Below are positions 18,948-27,896 of a stretch of 44,881 bases of DNA, piece after piece. How positions within the stretch are numbered: position 1 is the first letter of the stretch; each line of letters opens with the position of its first letter. The translations under genes were made by a program, and so were the position numbers. The notes below the pieces were generated by a model. The model worked only from the letters and a program-made list of their open reading frames with translations. It searched no databases and was not told the DNA's origin. Source of the DNA: Pyrinomonadaceae bacterium (GTDB taxonomy: Bacteria > Acidobacteriota > Blastocatellia > Pyrinomonadales > Pyrinomonadaceae); contig JACVRN010000031.1 in the NCBI GenBank assembly GCA_014534425.1, forward strand, positions 1 through 44,881. The letters run 5' to 3'.

Positions 18948-20348
18948 CTAAGCTTTTGATGTCCCGGCTGCTTCACCTGCACCAGAAAGCTGCGGCCTCG
19001 CGTACTTATCCAGCCCGAAGCCAAGAAAGATGGTCGCCAGAATGAAAGCCGATGAGAAGAAGTAGGGCGATGATACACCGAGCGAATCGAACGCCCAGCC
19101 GAAAAATAGAGGCGCGATAATACGAGCCACTCCTCCGTAGGTCTGCTGCATGCCCATGTACAGGCCACGTTCCTTAGAACTAATAACACGCGACAGAAGC
19201 GCCGTCACGCAAGGGAAGGTGAAGGCCGTGCCTAAAGGGATGAGGGCCACGGCGATTGCCAACATCAAAAGGTTTCTTGATAGCGGCATCCCTGCAACTC
19301 CGATAGCCAAGAGCACGAGTCCCAGACGCGAAAGATTAGCCTCGCCGAGCCAATCAACGGCGCGACCCAGTAGCAGCACGCGTGCGAAGACGGAGATGGC
19401 ACCGACATACATGAAGAAATAGCCTATAGTCTGTTCAGTAACCTGGAAGCGCGCATTTAAAAATAGCGCGAGCACCGAAAAGCTTCCCTGGAAAGCGCCG
19501 ATAGCAATTGCATAGATCCAGATTAGGCGTGACGAAGGCTCGCTCGAATGCGAGATGACGCGCCAGATAGCCTGACGCGAGGTGAGCCGCACCGCTCCCT
19601 CCGACGACTGCTCATCCACATGGCGTGATTCCGTCAGGTAGCGGGCGGCGAAGATTATGTTGAGCAGACAGAGCGCCGCAGCTATGATTCCCGGCGCTGC
19701 ATGTCCCATTTCGAGTGTCGCCGGGCCTGGCATCAGGTCACGATGGCCTAACGTGATGGCGAATGAACCGAGCACCGGCCCGAGCGCGACACCTAGATTG
19801 GTTGTTGCTGAAAGCCATCCGAGCGCGCGAGCACGATCCTCCGGGGCGGTCGAATCGGCCACGTACGCCTGAATGACGCCGACAGTTCCCCCACCTGCCC
19901 CCTGCACTATGCGCGATATGAGCAAGACAAAGAGCGAGTGGGCAAAGCCGAAAATCAGATACGCGATAGCCGACGCGGCTAAGGCTATGAGCAGAGTTGG
20001 TCGTCGTCCCACGCGATCAGAGAAGCGGCCCCACATGGGTGCGCTTAGCAGTTGGGCGACGGTGAAAGCCGCGACGATGGCTCCTGAAATGATACCAATT
20101 CCAAAGTGCATCCCGAGGACATCGAAGCCTGCTCCCCCGAGCGACTTTACATAAAACGGTAGGAGCGGAATAATCATCAGCAGTCCCACCATGTCCACGA
20201 AGGCCGTAATCATCAACGTGAACAGCTTCGCAGGTATCTTCCTAATCTCCTTCCACAACACGTAGAGCAGCCCGAGCGCTATGACGCCGAGTAATATACG
20301 CACTAGTGGAGATTGGAACGACTGGGCTATATTCTGCTGGATTAGCAT
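18948..20348 (-). CDS. MFS transporter, TetA-like drug:H+ antiporter group
   Basis: A 466-aa membrane protein with 12 or more hydrophobic helices. Signature motif A is clear in the loop between helices 2 and 3 (GRFSDRVGRRPTLL), followed by an arginine-containing helix (LISRIVQGAGGGTVGVIQAY) and a motif C-like GVALGPVLGSF, marks of DHA1 exporters. An additional hydrophobic stretch at residues 16-33 precedes the first canonical helix (LFTLMITAFVDMVGLLMIIP). The substrate cannot be told from sequence. The start lies only about 14 bp from an operator-like palindrome, so expression is probably repressed by a regulator not adjacent to it. No Shine-Dalgarno sequence is visible, and the predicted leader is very short. 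Confidence 0.88.
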   Translation of the reverse strand: MLIQQNIAQSFQSPLVRILLGVIALGLLYVLWKEIRKIPAKLFTLMITAFVDMVGLLMIIPLLPFYVKSLGGAGFDVLGMHFGIGIISGAIVAAFTVAQLLSAPMWGRFSDRVGRRPTLLIALAASAIAYLIFGFAHSLFVLLISRIVQGAGGGTVGVIQAYVADSTAPEDRARALGWLSATTNLGVALGPVLGSFAITLGHRDLMPGPATLEMGHAAPGIIAAALCLLNIIFAARYLTESRHVDEQSSEGAVRLTSRQAIWRVISHSSEPSSRLIWIYAIAIGAFQGSFSVLALFLNARFQVTEQTIGYFFMYVGAISVFARVLLLGRAVDWLGEANLSRLGLVLLAIGVAGMPLSRNLLMLAIAVALIPLGTAFTFPCVTALLSRVISSKERGLYMGMQQTYGGVARIIAPLFFGWAFDSLGVSSPYFFSSAFILATIFLGFGLDKYARPQLSGAGEAAGTSKA

Positions 20349-20362
20349 TTATGAATTTGCTA

Positions 20363-20402
20363 TCTCACTATTAATGTCGATGTATGTCAACTAATAGTGA
20401 GA
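20363..20402 (-). promoter_or_regulatory. Operator-like inverted repeat overlapping the MFS gene promoter
   Basis: A perfect 10-bp inverted repeat (TCTCACTATT at 20363-20372 and AATAGTGAGA at 20393-20402) has a 20-bp spacer. On the minus strand a consensus -35 box TTGACA (20390-20385) lies between the arms. A weak -10 candidate TGAGAT (about 20367-20362) overlaps the promoter-proximal arm, with a 17-bp gap. The placement suggests a repressor site controlling the exporter. The binding protein is unknown. Confidence 0.6.
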
Positions 20403-20910
20403 CATAATACATCATCGCCAGCAGCAGCCTTCGTCGCTTAACACTGTGCAGAAATGGAAACGAAGCAGATTCCTGACTTGAAGTGCTGTAGGGCAAATGA
20501 ATATGTATTAGAAGCTCGAAAAGGGTTCCTAAGATCAACAAATTGTCTTATTCGACGAAGCCGATGCACGGCCTCGCGTGATTTTAAAGTTTATCCAAAT
20601 CCCACTATTAGACAACTACTTTTCATATTTGCCGTAATCAGGCCCAGCTTAAGGTCGGTTAGCTCATTGTCATTTTGCTCTTTCCTAATCGTTAATGTGC
20701 CGATATAATGCGCCCCTCTTGAAATTACACGACTTCGCGCTTCTTCTGCCAGAACGCGGGCTTCTAGACACATTCTCTAATTAGACCGCTCTTCTGACTC
20801 ACAACCTGGAGATTTTTATGAGCATTTACTCATTCCACCTGAATACTTGTGTAAAGCTGTAGATTACAGGTCAAAGCTCCTTGCCTGATAAACAAACTGA
20901 GGAGGAAGAT
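20403..20910. other. Intergenic region between MFS operator and GH5-like gene
   Basis: About 500 bp, AT-richer than its neighbours. Short open frames exist on both strands but show no recognisable domain and no ribosome-binding site. A TATAAT hexamer occurs near 20702 without a good -35 partner. The last 30 bases carry the strong Shine-Dalgarno sequence of the next gene. Confidence 0.5.
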
Positions 20911-21957
20911 ATGGGAACGTTTACCAGAGTCGGACGAGAGCTTCACTATAATGGCACGCGGGCAAACTTGGCCGGAGTCCACGCTGGCGTCGGCAATCTG
21001 AGTACGACTGATTCTCTGGATCCGCCTTTCGACGACGACATGCAACGGCTGGTTCAATACAAAAATAACTTCTTCCGCCACTGGCTGATACCTTACTGGA
21101 AGTATTCCCCCAGAGACAAGGTGTTGCAGAGAAACTGCGTCTTCAATCTGGTGGGCAGCAAGTGGGATTTGACATCTTACAACGTAGACTACATCCGCCG
21201 TCTCTTACAGATGATTGATAAGGCGGCGCAGAAAGGCATCGCCGTTCAACTGACCATCTTTGAGCGTAGCGGCCTGGACAATACCTTGTTCAACAACGAG
21301 GAGTACACAAAGTATCGCATACGGCGGTGGGAGGATAGTCCCTGGAATGCGGCCAACAATCTCAACGGGGTGATATCCACCGGTAATCCGCCAGGGCTGC
21401 CCGAGTTCTTTCAGTATCAACGCCGCCTCCGTGAGATACAGCAAGCCTGGCTTCAGTTGATCGTGGATCAGACCAAGGGCTACTGGAACGTCTTTTACGA
21501 GATTATGAATGAGCCGCTAGGTGGGACAACTGACGAACGCGTACGGTGGGCCGATTGGGTCGTCGGTATTATCCATAATCGAACCAGAGGCTCCAGGCTC
21601 ATCTTCTATAACGATATGCATGGAGGCACGGACGTGAACAGGTGGAAGCAATTAAGTACGGTTAGTCCAACTGCGAACCCGCCGGGCTTGCCCTACTACC
21701 CGAGCTTTCACGGGGTCATTTTTCACGGCAACCCTACACTCATCAATCCCGATACAGGCCCTTACGATTTCAAGCAGGAGAAGATATTCCAAGTCTCTAG
21801 CGACACCTATCCGCAAGGGAGGGATGATTACGCTCCTAACAAGATGTGGACTCAACATGCTTTCGACAACAAGATGATGTTCCAGGCGCACACCAACAGT
21901 TCTGAGGCGGCCAGAGGTATAGGCGATGCCAATCCTGCGCCAACGCGTCTCGTATAA
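20911..21957 (+). CDS. GH5-like (cellulase superfamily) glycoside hydrolase without signal peptide
   Basis: A 348-aa TIM-barrel protein. The start at 20911 follows a very good GAGGAGG at five bases. The motif YEIMNEPLGG (Glu201 within NEP) is the acid/base signature of family 5 and related clan GH-A enzymes. Upstream barrel elements such as RHWLIPYWKYSP and GIAVQLTIFERSG also fit. The second catalytic Glu on strand 7 is not obvious: the region after residue 240 has a His-rich HGVIFHGNP and few Glu candidates. There is no signal peptide, so the protein is predicted cytoplasmic or non-classically exported, which is unusual for a plant-polymer enzyme. The exact family and activity remain open. 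Confidence 0.7.
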   Translation: MGTFTRVGRELHYNGTRANLAGVHAGVGNLSTTDSLDPPFDDDMQRLVQYKNNFFRHWLIPYWKYSPRDKVLQRNCVFNLVGSKWDLTSYNVDYIRRLLQMIDKAAQKGIAVQLTIFERSGLDNTLFNNEEYTKYRIRRWEDSPWNAANNLNGVISTGNPPGLPEFFQYQRRLREIQQAWLQLIVDQTKGYWNVFYEIMNEPLGGTTDERVRWADWVVGIIHNRTRGSRLIFYNDMHGGTDVNRWKQLSTVSPTANPPGLPYYPSFHGVIFHGNPTLINPDTGPYDFKQEKIFQVSSDTYPQGRDDYAPNKMWTQHAFDNKMMFQAHTNSSEAARGIGDANPAPTRLV

Positions 21958-21991
21958 CTTACAGTACTACCAAATTAAATGTGGCCGCCTT

Positions 21992-24637
21992 CTACTCATA
22001 TCTAAGCGCAACCATCGGGTCTACTTTAGCCGCCTGACGCGCCGGGATGTAGTTAGCCAACAACGCCACCCCGGCAAGTATAAGTGGGATAATAATGAAC
22101 GTCTGAATATCGGTAGCGCTCACTTCATAAAGCAGCTCCGACATAACGCGGGTGAGGGCAAAAGCTACGACCAGTCCCAGGCTGATACCTACAGCCGTCA
22201 GGATCATTCCCTGCCTCACGATCATCCCAAGTAGATCCCTTTTCTGTGCACCGAGGGCCATGCGTATGCCTATCTCGTGCGTGCGCTGCGCGACTGAATA
22301 AGCCATCACTCCGTAGATGCCCACTGCGGCGAGTAGCAGCGCAAGGAGCGCGAAGAGGCCGAGCAGGAGGGCGCTGAATCGGCGCTGTGCAATCTTCTCG
22401 ACGAGGAGTTGATCCATTGTCCTGATATCGTAGACAGGCTGATCTTTGTCCACTGATAAGACCTCGTTGCCTAAGGCGGCGGTGAGTCCCGCCGGGTCTG
22501 TTTTAGTGCGAAGGACGAGCGTCATCCCCGCAGACGGCTCTTGTGCATGAGGGATGTACGTTTCGGGCCTCACCTCCGAGTCGAAGCCTGTGCGACGCGT
22601 GTCCGCTACGACGCCGACGATTGTGAACCAGGGGGCAGGGCCATCGAGACTATCATACTTGAGCTTTTTGCCGAGGGGGTCTTCTCCGGGCAAGAATTCC
22701 CTGGCAAAAGTCTGGTTAATAATGACGACGAGGGGCGAGCCTTCGACATCGCGGTCATTAAAGGGGCGCCCTTTCACGACGGGTGTTCCCATCACCTCGA
22801 AGTAGTTAGGGCTGATTGAATCGTAAGGAACCTCTATAGATTCCGCGCCGATCTTCTGCGGCTGCCCCTCTATGCTGAAGTTAGTCGAGTTCGGGGTCTT
22901 ACTGAGGAAGATGTCCGATACGGCACCTGCCGACTGAACCCCCGGCATAGCGTTGAGACGCTGTAAAAGCTGCTCGTAAAAATTTCGTACCTGCTGCGCG
23001 TCCGCGTATTTCGAGCGCGGGAGTTGGAGGCGGGCTGTCAGCAAGTGATCCGGTTTAAAGCCCCAGTTGACCTCTTGTAGCCGACTGAAACTCTTTATCA
23101 GCAACCCGGCCCCGATTAGGAGCACCAGAGCCATAGCGATTTCTGAGATGACAAGCAGATGACGCGCCCGTGCGGCGCGCACGCCCGCCGAGCCGCCCCT
23201 GCCACCCTCTTTTAATATCTCGTTCATGTTTGGCTTGGAAGCCTGGATCGCGGGCACAAGCCCAAAGACGAGCGCGGTCAGGCATGAAACAGCCAGCGTA
23301 AAGACGAGCACGCGCTTATCAATGGCGATCTGGTCGAGGCGGGGGATGTCGCTCGGGCTGAAAGATTTCAGCACTCCTAGGCCCCACAGAGCGACGAACA
23401 CGCCTAAGCCCCCGCCGAGCATAGCCAGCAGCATGCTCTCCGTGAACAGTTGACGGATGATGCGGCTGCGGCTGGCCCCGTGCGCCGCCCGAATAGCGAT
23501 CTCCCGCTCGCGCGCGGCGGCGCGCACCAGCAAGAGGTTAGCGACGTTAGCGCAGGCGATCAGAAGCACGAGGCCGACCGCTCCCAGCAGAAGTAGCAGC
23601 GCGGGCCGGATCGTGCCCACTACCTGCTCGTGTAGAGGGACGAGGTTGACGCCGTAGCTCGCGTTTATGTCTGGGTACTGGCTCTCAAGGCGCTTGGCTA
23701 TCGCGCCCATCTCGGCGCGCGCCTGCTCCAACGTCACACCTGGCTTGAGGCGCCCGACCACGGTCAGCCAAAAGCCCGACCTGTTGCTCATGAGCTGCGG
23801 GTCAGGTGCCAGAGGAACCCAGACGTTCGTCTCCTTGCCTGGGAAAGTAAAACCGGCTGGCATGACACCAATCACGGTTCGACTAATGCCGTTCAGTTGG
23901 ATAGATTTTCCGACGATCTGCGGGTCGCTCCCGAAGCGGCGCTGCCAGAGACCGTAATTTAATATGGCTACCTTGTCGCGTCCGCGCTGATCTTCATCTA
24001 AGGTGAAGGCACGCCCCACAACTGGCGTCACTCGCATTACCGAGAAGAAGCTGGATGTCGCAGCCGCACCCATGACCCGCTCAGGCTCTCCCTCGCCCGT
24101 CAGGTTAAAGCTTCGCTGGGAGATGGCCGTCATCTCTGAAAAGACCTGATTCTGAGCTCTATAGTCGGCGTAATTAGCGTAGGAGTGAATGTCCTGATCT
24201 ATTTTGAGTTTTCGGTTATCCATCCAGACCATGACGATCCGGTCGGGGTCTTCATAAGGAAGCGGGCGCAGCAGCACGGAGTTTACTATGCTGAAGATCG
24301 AAGTGTTCGCGCCGATGCCGAGGGCCAGCGTGACGACTGCCGCCAAAGTGAACCCGGGCTTTTTAAGGAGCATTCGCGCGCCGAAGCGCAGGTCTTGCCA
24401 TAAAATCTCCCAGTACCTGAATCCCCACATCGTACGACTGTCCTCCTTCGCTAAAGTGATATTGCCGAAGGCACGAAGCGCCAGATGGCGGGCATCTTCT
24501 GGCGATAAGCCGGCTTCAATTTTCTCTTGCACCTTCATGTCGAGATGAAAGCGCATCTCTTCCTCAAGCTCGCTTTCGAGCTGCTTCCTCCTCAGGAGGA
24601 ATAGTAACCGGTTGAAGAGTTGTAGAAACTTGGACAT
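21992..24637 (-). CDS. Acidobacterial-type FtsX/MacB-like permease (ADOP)
   Basis: An 881-aa permease. The N-terminal ~80 residues form the 'permease prefix' seen in this group ([20 protein letters not shown], then ALRAFGN). Helix 1 follows near 95-120 ([20 protein letters not shown]) with a MacB-like periplasmic domain. A first FtsX domain covers about 360-480 ([20 protein letters not shown]), a second periplasmic domain follows, and a C-terminal FtsX domain covers 755-875 ([19 protein letters not shown]). This duplicated architecture without its own ATPase is typical of the orphan permeases abundant in Acidobacteriota. The start is 15 bp downstream of the padR stop, so the two form an operon. 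The cognate ATPase and substrate are unknown. Confidence 0.92.
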   Translation of the reverse strand: MSKFLQLFNRLLFLLRRKQLESELEEEMRFHLDMKVQEKIEAGLSPEDARHLALRAFGNITLAKEDSRTMWGFRYWEILWQDLRFGARMLLKKPGFTLAAVVTLALGIGANTSIFSIVNSVLLRPLPYEDPDRIVMVWMDNRKLKIDQDIHSYANYADYRAQNQVFSEMTAISQRSFNLTGEGEPERVMGAAATSSFFSVMRVTPVVGRAFTLDEDQRGRDKVAILNYGLWQRRFGSDPQIVGKSIQLNGISRTVIGVMPAGFTFPGKETNVWVPLAPDPQLMSNRSGFWLTVVGRLKPGVTLEQARAEMGAIAKRLESQYPDINASYGVNLVPLHEQVVGTIRPALLLLLGAVGLVLLIACANVANLLLVRAAAREREIAIRAAHGASRSRIIRQLFTESMLLAMLGGGLGVFVALWGLGVLKSFSPSDIPRLDQIAIDKRVLVFTLAVSCLTALVFGLVPAIQASKPNMNEILKEGGRGGSAGVRAARARHLLVISEIAMALVLLIGAGLLIKSFSRLQEVNWGFKPDHLLTARLQLPRSKYADAQQVRNFYEQLLQRLNAMPGVQSAGAVSDIFLSKTPNSTNFSIEGQPQKIGAESIEVPYDSISPNYFEVMGTPVVKGRPFNDRDVEGSPLVVIINQTFAREFLPGEDPLGKKLKYDSLDGPAPWFTIVGVVADTRRTGFDSEVRPETYIPHAQEPSAGMTLVLRTKTDPAGLTAALGNEVLSVDKDQPVYDIRTMDQLLVEKIAQRRFSALLLGLFALLALLLAAVGIYGVMAYSVAQRTHEIGIRMALGAQKRDLLGMIVRQGMILTAVGISLGLVVAFALTRVMSELLYEVSATDIQTFIIIPLILAGVALLANYIPARQAAKVDPMVALRYE

Positions 24638-24652
24638 GGTCGAGCATGGACT

Positions 24653-24997
24653 TTAAGCTGACTGCATCACGCGCGCGATTGCTTCGATTATGCGGTTATA
24701 GTTAGCAGCCTCAACTACGAGCTGCTTGCGTCCAAGCGGTGTCAACTGATAGTAACGCGCCCGCCGATTGTTTGGCGTCTGTCTCCACTCGGCCGTCACC
24801 CAACCCTTAAGCAAAAGGCGTTGGAGCGCCGGATAGAGTGACCCTTCTTCAATCTGCAGCACTTCATCGGATGTCTGTCCAACATACTGTGCTATTCCGT
24901 AGCCGTGCATTGGCCCTCGCATCAATGTCTTGAGGACCAGCATTTCGAGGGTGCCAGGTAGCAATTCGCTCCTCGTCTGCCCTTGATCTTTTACCAT
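24653..24997 (-). CDS. PadR family transcriptional regulator
   Basis: A 114-aa winged-helix repressor. The PadR signature is clear: LLPGTLEMLVLKTLMRGPMHGYGI (seen in parts), IEEGSLYPALQRLLLKGWV, and YYQLTPLGRKQL before a C-terminal helix for dimerisation. It precedes an ADOP-type permease, the standard acidobacterial pairing. Two copies of an ATAGATTATCT box lie at its own start codon, which suggests autorepression of the operon. The effector is unknown. Confidence 0.93.
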   Translation of the reverse strand: MVKDQGQTRSELLPGTLEMLVLKTLMRGPMHGYGIAQYVGQTSDEVLQIEEGSLYPALQRLLLKGWVTAEWRQTPNNRRARYYQLTPLGRKQLVVEAANYNRIIEAIARVMQSA

Positions 24998-25024
24998 AGA
25001 TTATCTTTCCTATAGATTATCTAT
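24996..25024 (-). promoter_or_regulatory. Tandem PadR-type operator boxes
   Basis: ATAGATTATCT occurs at 24996-25006 and again at 25012-25022, 16 bp apart centre to centre. The second copy extends to a perfect palindrome (ATAGAT-T-ATCTAT, 25012-25024). The first overlaps the padR start codon. A TTGACA hexamer is present on the minus strand at 25059-25054, but no well-spaced -10 box. Binding by the adjacent PadR protein is inferred from position and symmetry. Confidence 0.65.
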
Positions 25025-25411
25025 GTATAAGCTTGTACTATAAGGATGATCAGTGTCAAGCCTTTTCTAAATTCTCCGGTGCTACATAATAACGATTATT
25101 AGCCGTGATAACGTGAAACATTGAAGATTTCAGGAGTTGACCACCAGATGTAGGCACGTGAGGTGTACAGGAGAGATGGTTTCACGGCCATTTTGAGAAG
25201 CTGATTCCGACTACAAGATATTGTGGCTGGTAGTGAGTGAAAATTATTAGAGCTGTAGATAAGACTGTATAACTGTATTGTCCCGTTCATCAGCATAGCA
25301 CGCCTTGAGACATTAGGATTTCCACAGGGTAGTAGGGCCGAATCCAGGAATCGTCCTACACCCGAATTAACGGGGGCGGCGTTCTCGGTGACACACCACA
25401 CCGACAAAACA
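25025..25411. other. Intergenic region upstream of padR, downstream of the M3 peptidase gene
   Basis: About 390 bp. It holds the TTGACA near 25054-25059 and a small palindrome AATAACGATTATT at 25088-25100. The segment around 25368-25385 (CCCGAATTAACGGGGGCG) resembles the one at 29072-29090 near the integrase remnant. A minus-strand frame runs across it but looks non-coding. No terminator hairpin followed by T residues is evident. Confidence 0.5.
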
Positions 25412-27346
25412 TCAAGAGCGGTATAAGGCCTCAAGCTGCCGAAGCCATGACTCCAAGACACGTACAGCACCATCAATGAGCGCTGGATCGCCCAACCGAA
25501 TGCCGACGAAGCGTTGGAGCAGCGTGTCGGGCGGGGCGTCATATCCATGGCTCAAAAGGGCCATGTAGCGTTGGGGAAACTCCCTGAATTTCGTCTGTAA
25601 AAGTCCGAAGTATCGGAGCGCCAGCAGCCCCGCGTAAAGGTAGTTCACGCGATAGAGTGGCCAAGTGAAGAACTGCGTTGGCTGAAGCCAGGCCAGCTTG
25701 CGTTCACTTCCCGGACCGAACCAGACAGAAAACCGCGAGGCCGTCGCTTGCGTAATCTCCTCGATGTCGTCGGCGGTAAACTGTTTTCCGGCGGCGGCAC
25801 TGTCAAACAACTGCTGCTCGACCAGAGACTCCCAGCCCATGCGGAAAACGTCGGCGCCTTTATTAATGAGTCGCTGCAAATAATATATCTTCTGAGCTCG
25901 ATCAGCCGCGTTTCGGTAGAGATAATCCAGCACCAGCAGCTCACAGAGGACCGCGAACGATTCAGTGAAGTAGGCAGGCCCGCCGGCGTATCGCGGAAGC
26001 ACATGCCCCGTCGTCATCAGCATGTTTTGCACAGCGTGTCCGGCCTCGTGTGCGAGCGTCTCCACATCCTCTAAGTATCCTCCAAAAGCGCCTTGATAGA
26101 ACATACTCGGAAAGCCGACGAATCCAGTGGAGAAGCCTTGGCGGTTGGCGCGATTCGGGCCAGGCGCGACGTCAAGGCGGCCATTCGCCGGGTCGAGCAG
26201 TTGGGCGAGTTCCCGCCTGTAGCTCTCGCCGAGTGGGCGAGTGGCCTCAATGACGATTCGGGTCGCTTCCGTGATCGTGAATCGAGGGACTTTCATGCCT
26301 GGCTCCGGTAGTCTAAGATCCCATACGTGAACGGTATCAAAGCCGAACGTCTTACGATAGTGGTCTATGATGACCCGCTCAATCCGCTTGTTTATTTCTG
26401 CCTTAGCCGCCAGGGAGTTGAGTAGTGAGAGCACCTGTGCACGATTAAGAAAGCGCTCTCCGTAGGACTGCTCAGCGTAATCAGCGTAGCGGCGTAAACG
26501 CGCGGCAGCGTTAAGCGCCGAAGCGGTTCGCCACAGAATGTCTGCGTAAACCTCGCGGTTCTGCGCCAGCCCTTTCTCGTTAAGCAAGTAACCCTCGCGG
26601 CGCACACGACGATCAGGATTGGTTGCGATTGCAGAGTAGTCGCGCGCAACGCTCAAAGGGCCGGAGGATGTCTGGACAACACCGAAATCTGTCGCATTCA
26701 TGGTTGTATAAAACAGTTGAGCGCCGCCCCCTGCTGCCATCGGCCCCAAAGCCTCCAACGCACGCTGGCCTTGAGGCGTGAGCTGACGCGCTGCGGCCCG
26801 CCGGGTATTTGCGACCGAGAAGCGATACCGGCGCAGAGCAGGCTCTGCTTTTTCCATCCGTGCGAAATAAGAATCCTGCTGTGAGACCAAAGCATTAGCG
26901 AATACCCCAAAGGCTTGACCTGCGACCGCGCGTAACGCGTTGGCAGCTTGCCGAGCGTCTGTGTTCCGCGTATCGGCGTAGGACCGAAGCTCCAGGTAGG
27001 CGGCGTGACGGATCACTTCGAGGTAAAGCGAATCCTCAGTCTGAAATGTACGGAGCAACTCAGCCGGGGATTGCGGGGCGGTCGACGCGTCACGTCCGAA
27101 CTGTTCGAGGCGTGAGATCAGAAGACTTCGTGCGGCGGCCTCTGCGTCTGGTGACCGGAAGAAGTTTCGCGCTAAGTCGAAGTGGTAACGAGCCGCGATT
27201 CCACCCGGAAATGGGTCAAAAGTTTGCTGGGCAGGGAGATGCGCCCGGCTAGCATCATTATATTCACCCGCCGCCCGGCTCTGTGGTACGACAACAGTTA
27301 GCCCCTGAAGGATGAGTAGAGCAGTGGCAAAGAATGTTTTTGACAT
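25412..27346 (-). CDS. Exported M3-family (oligopeptidase F-like) metallopeptidase
   Basis: A 644-aa zinc peptidase. The start at 27346 gives a signal peptide (MSKTFFATALLILQGLTVVV) and has GAGG upstream; an earlier in-frame start would precede it by 16 polar residues. The zinc site is HEAGH (His433, Glu434, His437), with the third ligand Glu about 25 residues later in YFTESFAV. This spacing is typical of M3 peptidases (thimet/PepF clan), as are the flanking GFPSMFYQGAFGG and LYRVNYLYAGLLALRYF segments. The family cleaves oligopeptides, usually in the cytoplasm, so export is notable. It is the last of three same-strand genes, 40 bp after a SnoaL-like gene. Confidence 0.85.
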   Translation of the reverse strand: MSKTFFATALLILQGLTVVVPQSRAAGEYNDASRAHLPAQQTFDPFPGGIAARYHFDLARNFFRSPDAEAAARSLLISRLEQFGRDASTAPQSPAELLRTFQTEDSLYLEVIRHAAYLELRSYADTRNTDARQAANALRAVAGQAFGVFANALVSQQDSYFARMEKAEPALRRYRFSVANTRRAAARQLTPQGQRALEALGPMAAGGGAQLFYTTMNATDFGVVQTSSGPLSVARDYSAIATNPDRRVRREGYLLNEKGLAQNREVYADILWRTASALNAAARLRRYADYAEQSYGERFLNRAQVLSLLNSLAAKAEINKRIERVIIDHYRKTFGFDTVHVWDLRLPEPGMKVPRFTITEATRIVIEATRPLGESYRRELAQLLDPANGRLDVAPGPNRANRQGFSTGFVGFPSMFYQGAFGGYLEDVETLAHEAGHAVQNMLMTTGHVLPRYAGGPAYFTESFAVLCELLVLDYLYRNAADRAQKIYYLQRLINKGADVFRMGWESLVEQQLFDSAAAGKQFTADDIEEITQATASRFSVWFGPGSERKLAWLQPTQFFTWPLYRVNYLYAGLLALRYFGLLQTKFREFPQRYMALLSHGYDAPPDTLLQRFVGIRLGDPALIDGAVRVLESWLRQLEALYRS

Positions 27347-27386
27347 TTCGTGATCCTCGCTTTGAAGGTGCAAAGCCTTTATTCCA

Positions 27387-27884
27387 TCACGCAACCTTTT
27401 CCCACTTCTCCGGCGCGCTTACCCAACGGACAATCCTCCACTTTCCGTCCGGCTGCTTGCGCCACAATTCGGAACCTCGAATGATGCGCCGCACGGTTAC
27501 AGGTGACCCGTTAAAATGTCTCGTCTCAGTCCAAATGTCATGGACGGCGGCCATCGAACCGGAAACGGCCACCTCATCTATCTTTAGCTCGTAGGTCGAA
27601 TATGACGCACCTTTATCCTCAGGAATTCCGGCAACCGCGAATGACGCGCGGCTACTAAACTCTGGTGCTTCGGGAAACCAGCCGACCACACTTTGCGCCC
27701 AGATGGTGTTAGCCGCCGTCTCATCCCGACGATTTGTCGCTGCCACCCAATCGGCCAGCGCCTTGCGAATTTGCTCTTCTGACCTTTTGTCATTTTCTGA
27801 TTGACTGAAGGTAAGAGATACTCCGCCAGCAAGAACAATAGCAGAAAGTGCCACAGTACTGATTAGTCGCATTTGCTTTCGCAT
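27387..27884 (-). CDS. Secreted SnoaL/NTF2-like (DUF4440-type) protein
   Basis: A 165-aa protein with a signal peptide (residues 1-28, ending LTFSQ) and a single NTF2-like domain. The helix EEQIRKALADWVAATNRRD is typical of the SgcJ/DUF4440 group, followed by strands such as VAVSGSMAAVHDIWTETRHF and WRKQPDGKWRIVRWVSAP. Its Shine-Dalgarno sequence GGAGG lies eight bases before the ATG and overlaps the stop region of the upstream DUF1080 gene, 12 bp away, so the genes are cotranscribed. No enzymatic residues can be assigned; a small ligand-binding or hydratase-like role is possible. Confidence 0.82.
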   Translation of the reverse strand: MRKQMRLISTVALSAIVLAGGVSLTFSQSENDKRSEEQIRKALADWVAATNRRDETAANTIWAQSVVGWFPEAPEFSSRASFAVAGIPEDKGASYSTYELKIDEVAVSGSMAAVHDIWTETRHFNGSPVTVRRIIRGSELWRKQPDGKWRIVRWVSAPEKWEKVA

Positions 27885-27896
27885 GCCTGAAACCTC

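Noticed and set aside
25099..25548. A 149-aa minus-strand open frame downstream of the M3 peptidase
   Set aside because: It overlaps the peptidase 3' end in another frame, has low-complexity composition, no ribosome-binding site and no recognisable motif.
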